A DNA stretch of 64,000 nucleotides from an uncultured Bacteroidia bacterium (GTDB taxonomy: Bacteria; Bacteroidota; Bacteroidia; Bacteroidales; UBA932): assembly GCA_902792815.1 (NCBI GenBank), contig CADBAY010000015.1:26092-90091 (forward strand). Reading direction: 5' to 3'. The first letter of the stretch is position 1, and each line of letters begins with the position of its first letter. Both the position numbers and the translations under genes were made by a program. Below are positions 8,196-16,230 of the stretch, one piece after another. The notes beneath the pieces are model-generated. The model was not told where the DNA came from and searched no databases. It was given only the letters and a program-made list of their open reading frames with translations.

Positions 8196-8203
8196 TAAAT
8201 TTG
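8196..8203 (+). promoter_or_regulatory. -7 promoter element of ftsY
   Basis: TAAATTTG, full match to TAnnTTTG, with only 6 nt to the ftsY ATG at 8210. The mRNA would have no leader or a leader of one or two bases. Confidence 0.55.
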
Positions 8204-8209
8204 TAAGCT

Positions 8210-9088
8210 ATGGCATTTAGTTTCTTTCAGAAGATAGGCAGGGCCATCGCCGGCAAGTCGAGAGTTGACGACGACACCCTGGACGCAATAGAGGAGGCTC
8301 TTATCGAGTCCGATATGGGCGTTGACACTACGCTCAAGGTTATCGACAATCTTGAGGAGCGTGCATCGCGTGACAAATATATGAGCCAGGACGAACTCCG
8401 CGGTATGCTCCGCGAAGAAATCGCAGCACTCATCCCTCCTTCGGGTCCCATCGTTCCTGACTCCTCACCCTATATCATCTTGGTAGTGGGCGTCAACGGA
8501 GTAGGGAAGACCACCACCATAGGCAAGCTGGCCTATTACTGGAAGTCTCAGGGCAAAAAGGTGCTTCTGGGAGCCGCAGATACTTTCCGTGCCGCCGCCG
8601 TGGACCAGCTGGACATATGGGCGGAGCGCGCCGGCGTTGACATAATCAAGCAGCAGATGGGTTCGGACCCTGCTGCCGTAGCTTACGATACGGCCAAGGC
8701 GGCAGTCGCCCGCGGGGCGGATGTGGTGCTCATCGACACTGCCGGCCGCCTGCACAACCGCGTGGACCTTATGAACGAACTTACCAAAATACGCAACTCT
8801 GTTCGCAAGGTGGTTCCCGACGGGCCTCAGCAGGTGCTGCTTGTACTGGATGCCAGTACCGGCCAGAACGCATTCGCCCAGGCAAAAGAATTTGCGCGAG
8901 CCACCGACATTACCGGCATAGTGGTTACCAAGCTTGACGGTACGGCAAAGGGCGGCGTGGTGGTCGGCGTGAGCGACCGATTCGGAATCCCCGTGCGCTT
9001 TATCGGTACAGGAGAAAATATACAGGACATCAAGCCGTTTGACAAAGACTCTTTTGTGGCGGCTCTATTTAAACCGGAAGATATATGA
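8210..9088 (+). CDS. ftsY: Signal recognition particle receptor FtsY
   Basis: GTPase that receives the SRP-ribosome complex at the inner membrane. The P-loop GVNGVGKTT is at about residues 94-102, DTFRAAA at about 125, DTAGR at about 180 and [10 protein letters not shown] at about 244. At 292 aa it has only the NG domain; the acidic N-terminal A domain of E. coli FtsY is absent, as in many other bacteria. The stop overlaps the pheT ATG by 4 nt. Confidence 0.96.
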   Translation: MAFSFFQKIGRAIAGKSRVDDDTLDAIEEALIESDMGVDTTLKVIDNLEERASRDKYMSQDELRGMLREEIAALIPPSGPIVPDSSPYIILVVGVNGVGKTTTIGKLAYYWKSQGKKVLLGAADTFRAAAVDQLDIWAERAGVDIIKQQMGSDPAAVAYDTAKAAVARGADVVLIDTAGRLHNRVDLMNELTKIRNSVRKVVPDGPQQVLLVLDASTGQNAFAQAKEFARATDITGIVVTKLDGTAKGGVVVGVSDRFGIPVRFIGTGENIQDIKPFDKDSFVAALFKPEDI

Positions 9089-11538
9089 AACTTAGTTACA
9101 GTTGGTTGAAGGACTATTTGAAGTGTGAGCTCAGTCCCGCTCAAGTTGCCGACGCCATGACGGACATCGGTATTGAGGTTGACTCGGTTGAGGAGAGCGA
9201 AGAGATTCCCGGAGGACTTGCCGGGGTGGTTGTGGCCAAAGTGCTCGAGTGCGAGCCCCATCCCGATAGCGATCACCTGCACATCACCAAGGTTGATGCC
9301 GGCAGCGGTGAGCCTCTCACTGTGGTTTGCGGCGCTCCCAATGTGGCGGCAGGGCAGAAAGTCCTGTTCGCCCAGATCGGGACGGTGCTCCCCGGCGATT
9401 TCAAAATCAAGAAGTCCAAGATCCGCGGCGTTGAGTCGATGGGAATGATTTGTGCCGAAGATGAACTCGGCATCGGCAGTTCCCACGATGGTATTATGGT
9501 CCTTCCCGACTCGGCGGTGGTGGGCACTCCCGCCAAGGAGTATCTGAACCTCAAAAGCGAGGCCGTAATTGAGTATGAGATTACGGCAAACCGTGTGGAT
9601 GCGGCCTCCCATTGGGGCGTGGCCCGTGACCTGTATGCCTGGTGCTTGTTCCATGGCGTACCTTGCGAGCTCAACTGGCCCATGGCGGACGAAAACGCGC
9701 CTCTTCCTGTCTCTGCCGGAGGGAATCCCGTTCCCGTCGAGGTCGCCGACCCTTCGGGCGCTCCCCGCTATTGCGGCGCGACCATACGCGGACTCAAAGT
9801 CGGCCCTTCGCCCGAGTGGCTTCAGAAGAAACTCATGGCCATAGGCAGCCATCCTATCAACAACATTGTGGATATATCCAATTTCGTTCTTTTTGAACTC
9901 GGTCAGCCTTTGCATACCTTCGATGCCGGAAAGATCCGCGGCGGTAAGGTCATCGTGAGGCGCGCCTCCGACGGTGAGATTATCCGTACCCTTGACGGGG
10001 TGGAGCGCAAGCTTAAGAGCAGCGATATGGTAATTGCCGACACCGTGGGGCCTATGTGCATCGCAGGAGTATTCGGCGGCGAGGACAGCGGCGTGAGCGA
10101 CTCTACAGTGGACGTGTTCCTTGAGAGCGCATATTTCGATCCGGCATCCATTCGTAAGACCTCCAAGAGGGAAGGCCTGCAGACCGACGCATCGTTCCGC
10201 TTCGAGCGTGGCTGTGACCCCAACATGCCTCCTTACGCGCTTAAGAGGGCCCTTCAGCTCATCGTCGAGTGCGCCGGAGGTGAGGTGGAAGGTGATCTTA
10301 TTGACATTTATCCCCAGCCCATCGAGCGTCAGCGCATCGAGCTTGATTATGCTTACATCCGCTCTTTTGTGGGCAAGGATATCGAAGACTCCGCCATCGA
10401 GTGCATTCTGTCCGGTTTGTGCTACGAATTCGTAGAGCGCCACGAGGGCGGTTCAACCGTGCTGGCGCCTTCGTATATGATTGATGTATGCCGCGAGTGC
10501 GACGTGGTAGAGGAGATACTCCGCATCTACGGGTACAACAATATCGATCTGCCGCACCATATGAAAATGTCGGTAGCGCCCTCGCCGGTGCCGGATCCCG
10601 AGGCTGTGCGTAACAGCATTTCCAACTTCCTGGCGGCCAACGGGTTCACCGAGACCATGAACAACTCGCTCACCAAGAAGGATTACTACACTCCTCTGAG
10701 CACTTTCCCTGCATCAGCCTGCGTCGAGATTGTCAATCCTCTGAGCCAGGACCTGAACGTAATGCGCCAGACGCTTATTTTGGGCGGTCTTGAGGTGGTC
10801 GCTTACAATGTGAACCGTCAGGTCTATTCGATCAAGACCTTCGAATACGGCAATGTGTACCGTGTGCTCGAGGGTGGCGACCGCACCAAGCTTGAGGGAT
10901 ACGAGGAGCATGGATGTTTCTGCCTGATGCTTTCCGGCACTCCCGAAAAGTCTTGGAAGTCAGCGCCTGCCAAGAGCGATTATTTCCAGCTCAAGGGCTA
11001 TGTGGAGCTGCTCCTGAAGCGCTACGGCGCCGACCTTTATCAGCTGTGGGCAGAGGCTGCCCCTTCCGATATTTTCTCGGACGGTGTGTCTTATTCCCTT
11101 CCCGGCAAGGGACAGAAGCTTGTGTCAATGGGTATCGTTTCTCCGGCCCTGTGCCGCCGTTTCGGCATCAAGCAGCAGGTCGTAGCCGCGGAAATCAGCT
11201 GGCCTGTACTGTTCGAGATCGTCAAGCATGATAAGGTTGGCTTCAAGGAACTGCCCCGTTTCCCCGAGGTCCGCAGGGACCTTGCCCTTCTGCTCGACGA
11301 GAGCGTCAGCTTCGCCGACCTCAGGGCCGCGGCCTTCAAGCAGGCCAAGAAGCTGCTCAAGCAGGTGGGCCTGTTCGATGTGTACCGCGGAGACAAAATC
11401 CCCGAGGGCAAAAAGCAGTACGCCCTTAGCTTCGTCATCCGCGACGAGGAGAAGACCCTCACTGACCAGGATACCGAACGCATCATGCAAAAGCTTCTGG
11501 ATGTGTTCTGCAAAGAATTCGGCGCCGCTCTTCGATAA
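9085..11538 (+). CDS. pheT: Phenylalanyl-tRNA synthetase beta subunit
   Basis: Partner of PheS in the alpha2-beta2 enzyme. In order: tRNA-binding OB domain (residues about 40-150), B3/B4 editing domain (about 210-380, with HPINNIVDISNF and QPLHTFDAG), B5 domain (about 410-480), catalytic-like core (about 490-700) and the C-terminal FDX-ACB anticodon-binding domain (about 725-817, RFPEVRRDLALLL). Length 817 is normal. pheS is not in the window, so the two subunits are encoded apart, as is usual in Bacteroidota. The last base of the stop codon is the first base of the next ATG. Confidence 0.96.
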   Translation: MKLSYSWLKDYLKCELSPAQVADAMTDIGIEVDSVEESEEIPGGLAGVVVAKVLECEPHPDSDHLHITKVDAGSGEPLTVVCGAPNVAAGQKVLFAQIGTVLPGDFKIKKSKIRGVESMGMICAEDELGIGSSHDGIMVLPDSAVVGTPAKEYLNLKSEAVIEYEITANRVDAASHWGVARDLYAWCLFHGVPCELNWPMADENAPLPVSAGGNPVPVEVADPSGAPRYCGATIRGLKVGPSPEWLQKKLMAIGSHPINNIVDISNFVLFELGQPLHTFDAGKIRGGKVIVRRASDGEIIRTLDGVERKLKSSDMVIADTVGPMCIAGVFGGEDSGVSDSTVDVFLESAYFDPASIRKTSKREGLQTDASFRFERGCDPNMPPYALKRALQLIVECAGGEVEGDLIDIYPQPIERQRIELDYAYIRSFVGKDIEDSAIECILSGLCYEFVERHEGGSTVLAPSYMIDVCRECDVVEEILRIYGYNNIDLPHHMKMSVAPSPVPDPEAVRNSISNFLAANGFTETMNNSLTKKDYYTPLSTFPASACVEIVNPLSQDLNVMRQTLILGGLEVVAYNVNRQVYSIKTFEYGNVYRVLEGGDRTKLEGYEEHGCFCLMLSGTPEKSWKSAPAKSDYFQLKGYVELLLKRYGADLYQLWAEAAPSDIFSDGVSYSLPGKGQKLVSMGIVSPALCRRFGIKQQVVAAEISWPVLFEIVKHDKVGFKELPRFPEVRRDLALLLDESVSFADLRAAAFKQAKKLLKQVGLFDVYRGDKIPEGKKQYALSFVIRDEEKTLTDQDTERIMQKLLDVFCKEFGAALR

Positions 11539-12155
11539 TGCGCACGCTCCGTCATATCCTTCTCGGCCTTGCCGCGGTGCTGCTGCTGTTTTCGTGCAGC
11601 GGCAAGGCGCGTATTATCCCGAGGGGAGCGATGACGAGCATCTACGCCGAGATGTTTCTTGCCGACCAGTGGCTGGAAGACCATCCCGCAGAACGCAGCC
11701 GTGTGGACACGATGCTTTTTTATGATCCTATCTTCAAACGCTACGGCTACACTTTCGAAGACTTCGATTTAAGCGTCCGCCATTATCTGAAAGACCCGGA
11801 AAAGTTCTCCAAGATATTCAGGGATGCCGGGACCAAGCTGAAAAGCAGGAGGGAAGTGTATCATAAGCAATTGGAGAAGCTGGAGTTCATAAGGGATTTC
11901 AATGCATCCATAAAGGGATACAGGGTAAAGGATTTCAAAGAGGATACGCTTCTCTGGCGCACTCCGTACAAAGATTCGATGCGTATTGCCGCCTTCCGCC
12001 GCGATTCGCTTTTCCGCGACTCTTTGTACCGTGATTCTCTGATTCGCGACTCCCTGCGTCTCGACTCCTTGCGGCTCGATTCCCTTAAGAATCTCCGCAA
12101 GTTGAAGATCAAGCACTCTGGCGTCAGGCAACTAAGAAATGTAATTAATCAATAA
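11538..12155 (+). CDS. DUF4296 lipoprotein with xRDSL pentapeptide repeats
   Basis: The signal peptide ends in the lipobox LLFSC (Cys20), so it is a lipoprotein. Residues 27-115 are the DUF4296 domain (MTSIYAEMFLADQWL, VDTMLFYDPIFKRYGYT), a Bacteroidota family of unknown role. After a basic helix comes an unusual run of six pentapeptides of the type x(R/L)(D)SL at about residues 154-183, probably a charged helical stretch, followed by a Lys-rich end. It overlaps pheT by one base. Function not recognised. Confidence 0.85.
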   Translation: MRTLRHILLGLAAVLLLFSCSGKARIIPRGAMTSIYAEMFLADQWLEDHPAERSRVDTMLFYDPIFKRYGYTFEDFDLSVRHYLKDPEKFSKIFRDAGTKLKSRREVYHKQLEKLEFIRDFNASIKGYRVKDFKEDTLLWRTPYKDSMRIAAFRRDSLFRDSLYRDSLIRDSLRLDSLRLDSLKNLRKLKIKHSGVRQLRNVINQ

Positions 12156-12165
12156 ATAAGTGTAT

Positions 12166-13056
12166 ATGAATTATCTAGAAAAATACGGGTACACTCCCGA
12201 CGAAGAAAAAATCGCTGCCGGCATCAAAGCTATCGCCGACAATCTTGATCAGCTCAGCTCGCCTGAAGTGCTCAAGCAGTGCTTTTCCATTATGGATCTC
12301 ACCACTCTCAGCACGAGTGATACTGTAGAGTCTGTATCCAAGCTGGTTGACAAGGTGAACAAGCTCGCAGAGGCATATCCCGATTATCCCGCTCCCGCAT
12401 CTATCTGCGTATATCCTAATTTCGCCCAGACCGTCCGCAGCCGCAAGAACAACCCTGCCGTTCACGTTACGACGGTGTCAAGCTGTTTCCCCACCGCGCA
12501 GAGTTTCCTGGAGGTGAAGGTGCTGGAGTGTGAAATGGCTGTCAAGGGTGGAGCTGACGAGATTGATATAGTGCTCGCACTTAACTCTTTCCTCGCCGGC
12601 GACTACGACAGGGCATATGAGGAGATCGTCACCATGAAAAACGCGATCGACAAGGCCGCTGCAGCTGAAAAGCGCGAGGTAGTGCTCAAGGTCATCCTCG
12701 AGACCGGACTGCTAGTGACCCCCGCCAATATCGCCCAGGCTTCGTTCCTGGCCATGGAGGCAGGCGCCGACTTTATCAAGACTTCTACCGGAAAGGTAAG
12801 CGTGAACGCCACTCCTGTAGCAGCCTATGTGATGTGCGAGGCGATCCGCCGCTACTATGAAGTCTCGGGCCGTAAGGTGGGATTCAAGGCCGCAGGCGGT
12901 ATCTCCACTGCATCCGACGCTATCTGCTATTACTACATAGTTTCGAATATCCTCGGCCGCGACTGGCTGTGCAGGGAGCGCTTCCGCTTCGGTGTGAGCC
13001 GCCTCGGAAACAGCCTCATGAGCGCCATTGAGCAGAAGACCGTAAACTTCTTCTAG
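12166..13056 (+). CDS. deoC: Deoxyribose-phosphate aldolase
   Basis: Splits 2-deoxyribose 5-phosphate into acetaldehyde and glyceraldehyde 3-phosphate, in nucleoside catabolism. The Schiff-base lysine lies in DFIKTSTGKVS (near residue 203), and GFKAAGGISTASDA carries the second conserved lysine. At 296 aa it is the longer type with an N-terminal helical extension. I prefer the ATG at 12166; a GTG at 12160 is in frame but adds only two residues. The gene is 10 nt after DUF4296 and convergent with glsB. Confidence 0.95.
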   Translation: MNYLEKYGYTPDEEKIAAGIKAIADNLDQLSSPEVLKQCFSIMDLTTLSTSDTVESVSKLVDKVNKLAEAYPDYPAPASICVYPNFAQTVRSRKNNPAVHVTTVSSCFPTAQSFLEVKVLECEMAVKGGADEIDIVLALNSFLAGDYDRAYEEIVTMKNAIDKAAAAEKREVVLKVILETGLLVTPANIAQASFLAMEAGADFIKTSTGKVSVNATPVAAYVMCEAIRRYYEVSGRKVGFKAAGGISTASDAICYYYIVSNILGRDWLCRERFRFGVSRLGNSLMSAIEQKTVNFF

Positions 13057-13062
13057 CAGGCT

Positions 13063-14025
13063 CTACGATTTGCGGTGGAAGGGGAGATGCCGCCAGAGCT
13101 TGTCGGGATGGATTTCATCGAATTTGATGAGTATTCCGGCCTCTATAACATCGCCGAATTCGTCGTTGACCGCCGCTCCGAATGATTTCATGGAGGGCGA
13201 GAGGTTCATGTAAGTGTTCACCAGAGGCGGAATATTGACGCCGAGGTTTCTGATCTCACGTTTCAGAATCTTATAATCGTCTTTGAAGCTCTCTTCGGTG
13301 AAAATATTTTTCCATTCTTTGGAAAAATGCACAGGGATGGGGTGCTTGGGAACAACCAGGCGCCCCGTCATGTTGTTTATATCTGTCCAGCGGCTCCCGA
13401 AATGCTTGCGAAGGAAGAACATCAGCATTTGCAGCGCCTTTTCGGGGAATGACGGATAGATGGTCATCTTGCCGAAGAAGTATTCCATCCGGCCTTTGTA
13501 CAGAGTGATCAGCCCGCCGAGGCCGTCCATGAGGTTGTCAAGGGCGTAGATACTCTTGGAACCCATCTCTGTGCTCTGGTACTCGGGGCGGATGAAGGAA
13601 CGGCTCAGCTCTATGGTCTTGAGGAAACCGTCGCTGAGGAATCTGTGGGTAAAGCGGAAAAGGTGCGAGGAAGGCATCAGAGGCTGGCCGAAGCGGTCGT
13701 AAAGCACTTCGTCGCACGGGACGAAGCGGTAACCTCCGATAATGACTTCCGCGTCAGGATCCCAGAGGACCAGCTGCTTGTAACCGTATGCGGCCTCGAG
13801 GTCGAAATGGTCAAGGTCGGCTTCTTTGCCAGTGCCTCCGCCTCCGGCGCGGAAAGCAATCTCGCGCAGGCGTCCGATTTCTTTCAGGACGTTTGGTGCG
13901 CACTGGTTGTCCACAATGTACAACTGGTTGCCCGAATGATTGGTGTCGCGCATGAAGTGCTCGGGAGTGAGTTCGGCTTTGAGCAGCTCGGCGCTGACCG
14001 GGGCGATGATGTCTGCTTGCTTCAT
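13063..14025 (-). CDS. glsB: Glycine N-acyltransferase GlsB-like (GNAT/hemolysin-type)
   Basis: 320 residues, resembling the N-acyltransferases (OlsB/PlsC-associated GNAT type) that attach a 3-hydroxy fatty acid to an amino acid. In Bacteroides thetaiotaomicron the adjacent glsB-glsA pair makes glycine lipids, needed for stress survival. Visible family features are the N-terminal LREIAFRAGGGGTGKEADLDHFD segment and the IELSRSFIRPEYQ block. The ATG at 14025 overlaps the glsA stop by 4 nt, so the two acylation steps are coupled. The amino-acid substrate is inferred from the phylum. Confidence 0.8.
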   Translation of the reverse strand: MKQADIIAPVSAELLKAELTPEHFMRDTNHSGNQLYIVDNQCAPNVLKEIGRLREIAFRAGGGGTGKEADLDHFDLEAAYGYKQLVLWDPDAEVIIGGYRFVPCDEVLYDRFGQPLMPSSHLFRFTHRFLSDGFLKTIELSRSFIRPEYQSTEMGSKSIYALDNLMDGLGGLITLYKGRMEYFFGKMTIYPSFPEKALQMLMFFLRKHFGSRWTDINNMTGRLVVPKHPIPVHFSKEWKNIFTEESFKDDYKILKREIRNLGVNIPPLVNTYMNLSPSMKSFGAAVNDEFGDVIEAGILIKFDEIHPDKLWRHLPFHRKS

Positions 14026-14834
14026 TTCTGTAATTTGTAAACTTGTTCGCGAACCCAGGCTGCCCATTCGTGGTCTTTCTTCTCCGGGGTGAATGTCTGC
14101 CAGGGAATGGGCTTGCCTATGACCATCGTGTATGATTTGTGCTGGCTCTTATAAAGCTCGTCGGGGAGCGTGAGCATTGCTATGTTGAGCTTGAGTTTCA
14201 GGAGGTTGCGCAATTTGTCGAGGAAGTAGAAACGGTTTGAATTACGCCCGCTGAACCAAATGGGCACAATGTCGCGCTCCGACATGCGGCTTTTTGAGAT
14301 GAAGGTCTTTTTCCAGGGTAGGTCCTGGACTATTCCGTCTATCTTCCTGGAGCAGAGGCCGGCTGGGAAGATGATTACCTGGCGGTCGGAATTGAAAGCG
14401 TCGTTAATCTGCCCGATCAGGTCTGCGCTCTGCCCTCCGAATTTGTTGACCGGTATGGTGTATTCGGCAATCTGCTTTATGGACATCAGCAGGTCATTGG
14501 ATGGAACGACAATATTGCCGTTGTATTTGCGGCCTATGGTAGCAATAACGCTCACTCCGTCTATGCCTCCCAGCGGATGGTTGGCGACGAAGGTATAGCG
14601 TCCGCTCTCCGGAAGATTCTCCTTCCCTTCGATGTTCAGATGGACATCGTAATATTCGATTGCTTTCTCGAGGAACTCTATTCCAAGATAACCTTGCCCG
14701 AGTATGCCGTTCAGATGGTCTTGGTGAATGAAGCGTTTAAGCCACGACATTATAGGGCGGGGGACTTTCCCTTTCCCGAATTTCCCTTCGACAACTGCGT
14801 CCAGATCGAAGGTAACAGTTTCGTTAACAGCCAT
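14022..14834 (-). CDS. glsA: O-acyltransferase GlsA-like (PlsC family)
   Basis: 270 residues with the acyltransferase signature NHPLGGIDG near residue 89 and a second block IIFPAGLCSRK near 155 (the EGxR-equivalent region). It would add the second acyl chain to N-acyl-glycine made by the neighbouring GlsB-like enzyme, giving di-acylated glycine lipid in the membrane. It is the first gene of the pair. The upstream 95 nt to the divergent HAD gene are AT-rich; I could not pick a clear -7 box for this strand. Confidence 0.8.
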   Translation of the reverse strand: MAVNETVTFDLDAVVEGKFGKGKVPRPIMSWLKRFIHQDHLNGILGQGYLGIEFLEKAIEYYDVHLNIEGKENLPESGRYTFVANHPLGGIDGVSVIATIGRKYNGNIVVPSNDLLMSIKQIAEYTIPVNKFGGQSADLIGQINDAFNSDRQVIIFPAGLCSRKIDGIVQDLPWKKTFISKSRMSERDIVPIWFSGRNSNRFYFLDKLRNLLKLKLNIAMLTLPDELYKSQHKSYTMVIGKPIPWQTFTPEKKDHEWAAWVREQVYKLQK

Positions 14835-14917
14835 TTGTGAATATTGGTCAGGTTTTGCCTTGCCAATTTACAAATAAAAAGCGAAAAATGAAACTCCAAA
14901 GTTTTTCCATTGTTTGT

Positions 14918-14925
14918 TATATTTG
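14918..14925 (+). promoter_or_regulatory. -7 promoter element of the HAD phosphatase gene
   Basis: TATATTTG, full consensus, 4 nt before the ATG at 14930; same geometry as the DUF4199 promoter, so a leaderless mRNA is expected. Confidence 0.6.
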
Positions 14926-14929
14926 CATT

Positions 14930-15580
14930 ATGAGGGCGAAACTCATTATACTCGACTTTGACGGGACGCTTGGTGATACCCGAGAAATCATTCTCCGCAC
15001 CAATAAAGAACTGTTGGCCCTTAAAGGCTATCCTATTCCTTCTGACAGAGTTATTCTGGATACCGTAGGTCTGCCACTTGAGCAGTGCTTTCTGGCCATG
15101 TTCCCCGATTTTCCCCGGGAGAAACTGCCGGAATGGGTGGCGGCTTACCGGCAAATCTTTGAAGACTTGAGGAGTACAGTCGGTCCGTCGTTGTTCCCGG
15201 GTGTAATGGAGACCTTGGAGCAACTGTACCGCAAAGGCTACAGGCTCAGTGTCGCATCCTCGCGCGGCAGGGCATCGCTGCGCTCTCTTTTGAGCGATCT
15301 CGGACTTGCGGAGTATATTTGCTATGCACTAGGTAAAGAAGATGTCTTCCCGGCAAAGCCCGATCCGGAGCCGGTACTCAAAACACTTCGCGACCTCGGC
15401 TACAGCGCCGGCGAGACATTGGTTGTAGGCGACATGCCGGTAGATATCCTGATGGGTGTGAGGGCCGGCGCACGCACCTGCGGGGTGTCTTATGGCAACT
15501 CCTCACGCGAGGCTCTCCTGGAGGCCGGAGCCGACTTTGTAATAGACGAATTCAGCGAGCTGGCTGGGCATTTGGAATAG
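14930..15580 (+). CDS. HAD-superfamily phosphatase, phosphoglycolate phosphatase-like
   Basis: 216 residues. HAD motif I is ILDFDGTLGDT (residues 6-16, nucleophile D9), motif II is VASSRG, the lysine motif is KPDPEPVLKTL and the acidic motif is VVGDMPVDILMG. An alpha-helical cap between motifs I and II places it in the Gph/PGMB-type subfamily; substrate cannot be told. The ATG at 14930 (MRAKLIILDFDG) is preferred because the longer frame includes the promoter. It is a single-gene unit facing away from glsA. Confidence 0.88.
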   Translation: MRAKLIILDFDGTLGDTREIILRTNKELLALKGYPIPSDRVILDTVGLPLEQCFLAMFPDFPREKLPEWVAAYRQIFEDLRSTVGPSLFPGVMETLEQLYRKGYRLSVASSRGRASLRSLLSDLGLAEYICYALGKEDVFPAKPDPEPVLKTLRDLGYSAGETLVVGDMPVDILMGVRAGARTCGVSYGNSSREALLEAGADFVIDEFSELAGHLE

Positions 15581-15590
15581 TCCTGCGCAT

Positions 15591-15622
15591 AAAAAAAAGA
15601 GCTGCCTTTAAAAGACAGCTCT
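15591..15622 (-). terminator. Terminator of tRNA-Leu
   Basis: 7-bp stem (15598-15604 with 15616-15622), 11-nt loop, then eight T on the minus strand (A run 15591-15598 on plus). It directly abuts the tRNA 3' end. Confidence 0.85.
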
Positions 15623-15707
15623 GGTGCGCGAGATGAGACTCGAACTCACACAGGTTTTACCCCACTAGCTCCTGAAACTAGCGCGTCTACCATTTCGCCA
15701 CCCGCGC
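15622..15707 (-). tRNA. tRNA-Leu (anticodon CAG)
   Basis: 86 nt with encoded CCA. Acceptor stem GCGCGGG pairs with CTCGCGC (one G-U). The anticodon loop is TTCAGGA with anticodon CAG, reading CUG. A long class II variable arm and GTTCGAGTC in the T-loop are present. Its 5' 21 nt overlap the 3' end of the DUF3575 coding frame, and its probable promoter is inside that gene. Confidence 0.97.
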
Positions 15708-16226
15708 TTCGGATTGGACTGCAAATATACTTTCGCCGCTTCCGCTGATTCTTCCGCAATGCAGACATTCGTAGGCGATATACTTGTCGTAGCCGCCCCA
15801 CAATCCGAGTCCTATGTCGAGGTTTAGGTGAGTGTTCAGCATAAATGTGTAACCGGCAGAAAGGGCCCCGCCGTAACGGTCGCCTTCGGCCGCGTGCGGC
15901 GAAGTGAAGCCTCCGTAGTTGTATTCCTGCCACTTAAGTTTGCCGGTCAGCCACCAGCCGGAGTAGATGTGCCACGGCCAGAAACGGGCGCCGGCCTCCA
16001 CGCTTCGCTGCCTGTCGGCTATTTCCGCTTCTCCTTTCTTCCAGTAGAAAGGATTGTATTTTACTCCGGCCATCAGTGTCCATTGCCGGGCAATACCGCA
16101 GGACGCCTCGATATTCAACGTCCCAAAATCTGCATAGTCAAGAACATTGGTTGTTAACGCATAGTTCTGTGCTCCTGACATTACCCACAAGAAGAGTCCT
16201 GCGGCAGCCGACAAAAAGTTTCTCAT
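15687..16226 (-). CDS. DUF3575 outer-membrane-type protein, 3' end overlapping tRNA-Leu
   Basis: The start MRNFLSAAAGLFLWVMSGAQ at 16226 is a normal signal peptide, so I reject the longer frame to 16487. The rest is the DUF3575 pattern (NVLDYADFGTLNIEASCGIARQWTLMAGVKYNP, WWLTGKLKWQEYNYGG, GDRYGGALSAGYTFML), a small beta-barrel-like family frequent in Bacteroidales. The last strand looks abnormal: after YECLHCGR the frame runs through the tRNA promoter and ends with residues read from the tRNA gene itself. It follows a lipoprotein gene by 4 nt. Role unknown. Confidence 0.8.
   Translation of the reverse strand: MRNFLSAAAGLFLWVMSGAQNYALTTNVLDYADFGTLNIEASCGIARQWTLMAGVKYNPFYWKKGEAEIADRQRSVEAGARFWPWHIYSGWWLTGKLKWQEYNYGGFTSPHAAEGDRYGGALSAGYTFMLNTHLNLDIGLGLWGGYDKYIAYECLHCGRISGSGESIFAVQSEARVAKW
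15722..15729 (-). promoter_or_regulatory. -7 element of tRNA-Leu inside the DUF3575 gene
   Basis: TATATTTG on the minus strand, 14 nt before the tRNA 5' end. It lies within the last codons of the DUF3575 frame. Confidence 0.55.
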
Positions 16227-16230
16227 AGCC

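Noticed and set aside
8827-10443. A 538-codon open frame on the minus strand
   Set aside because: Antisense to ftsY and pheT, no domain, composition of a mirror frame.
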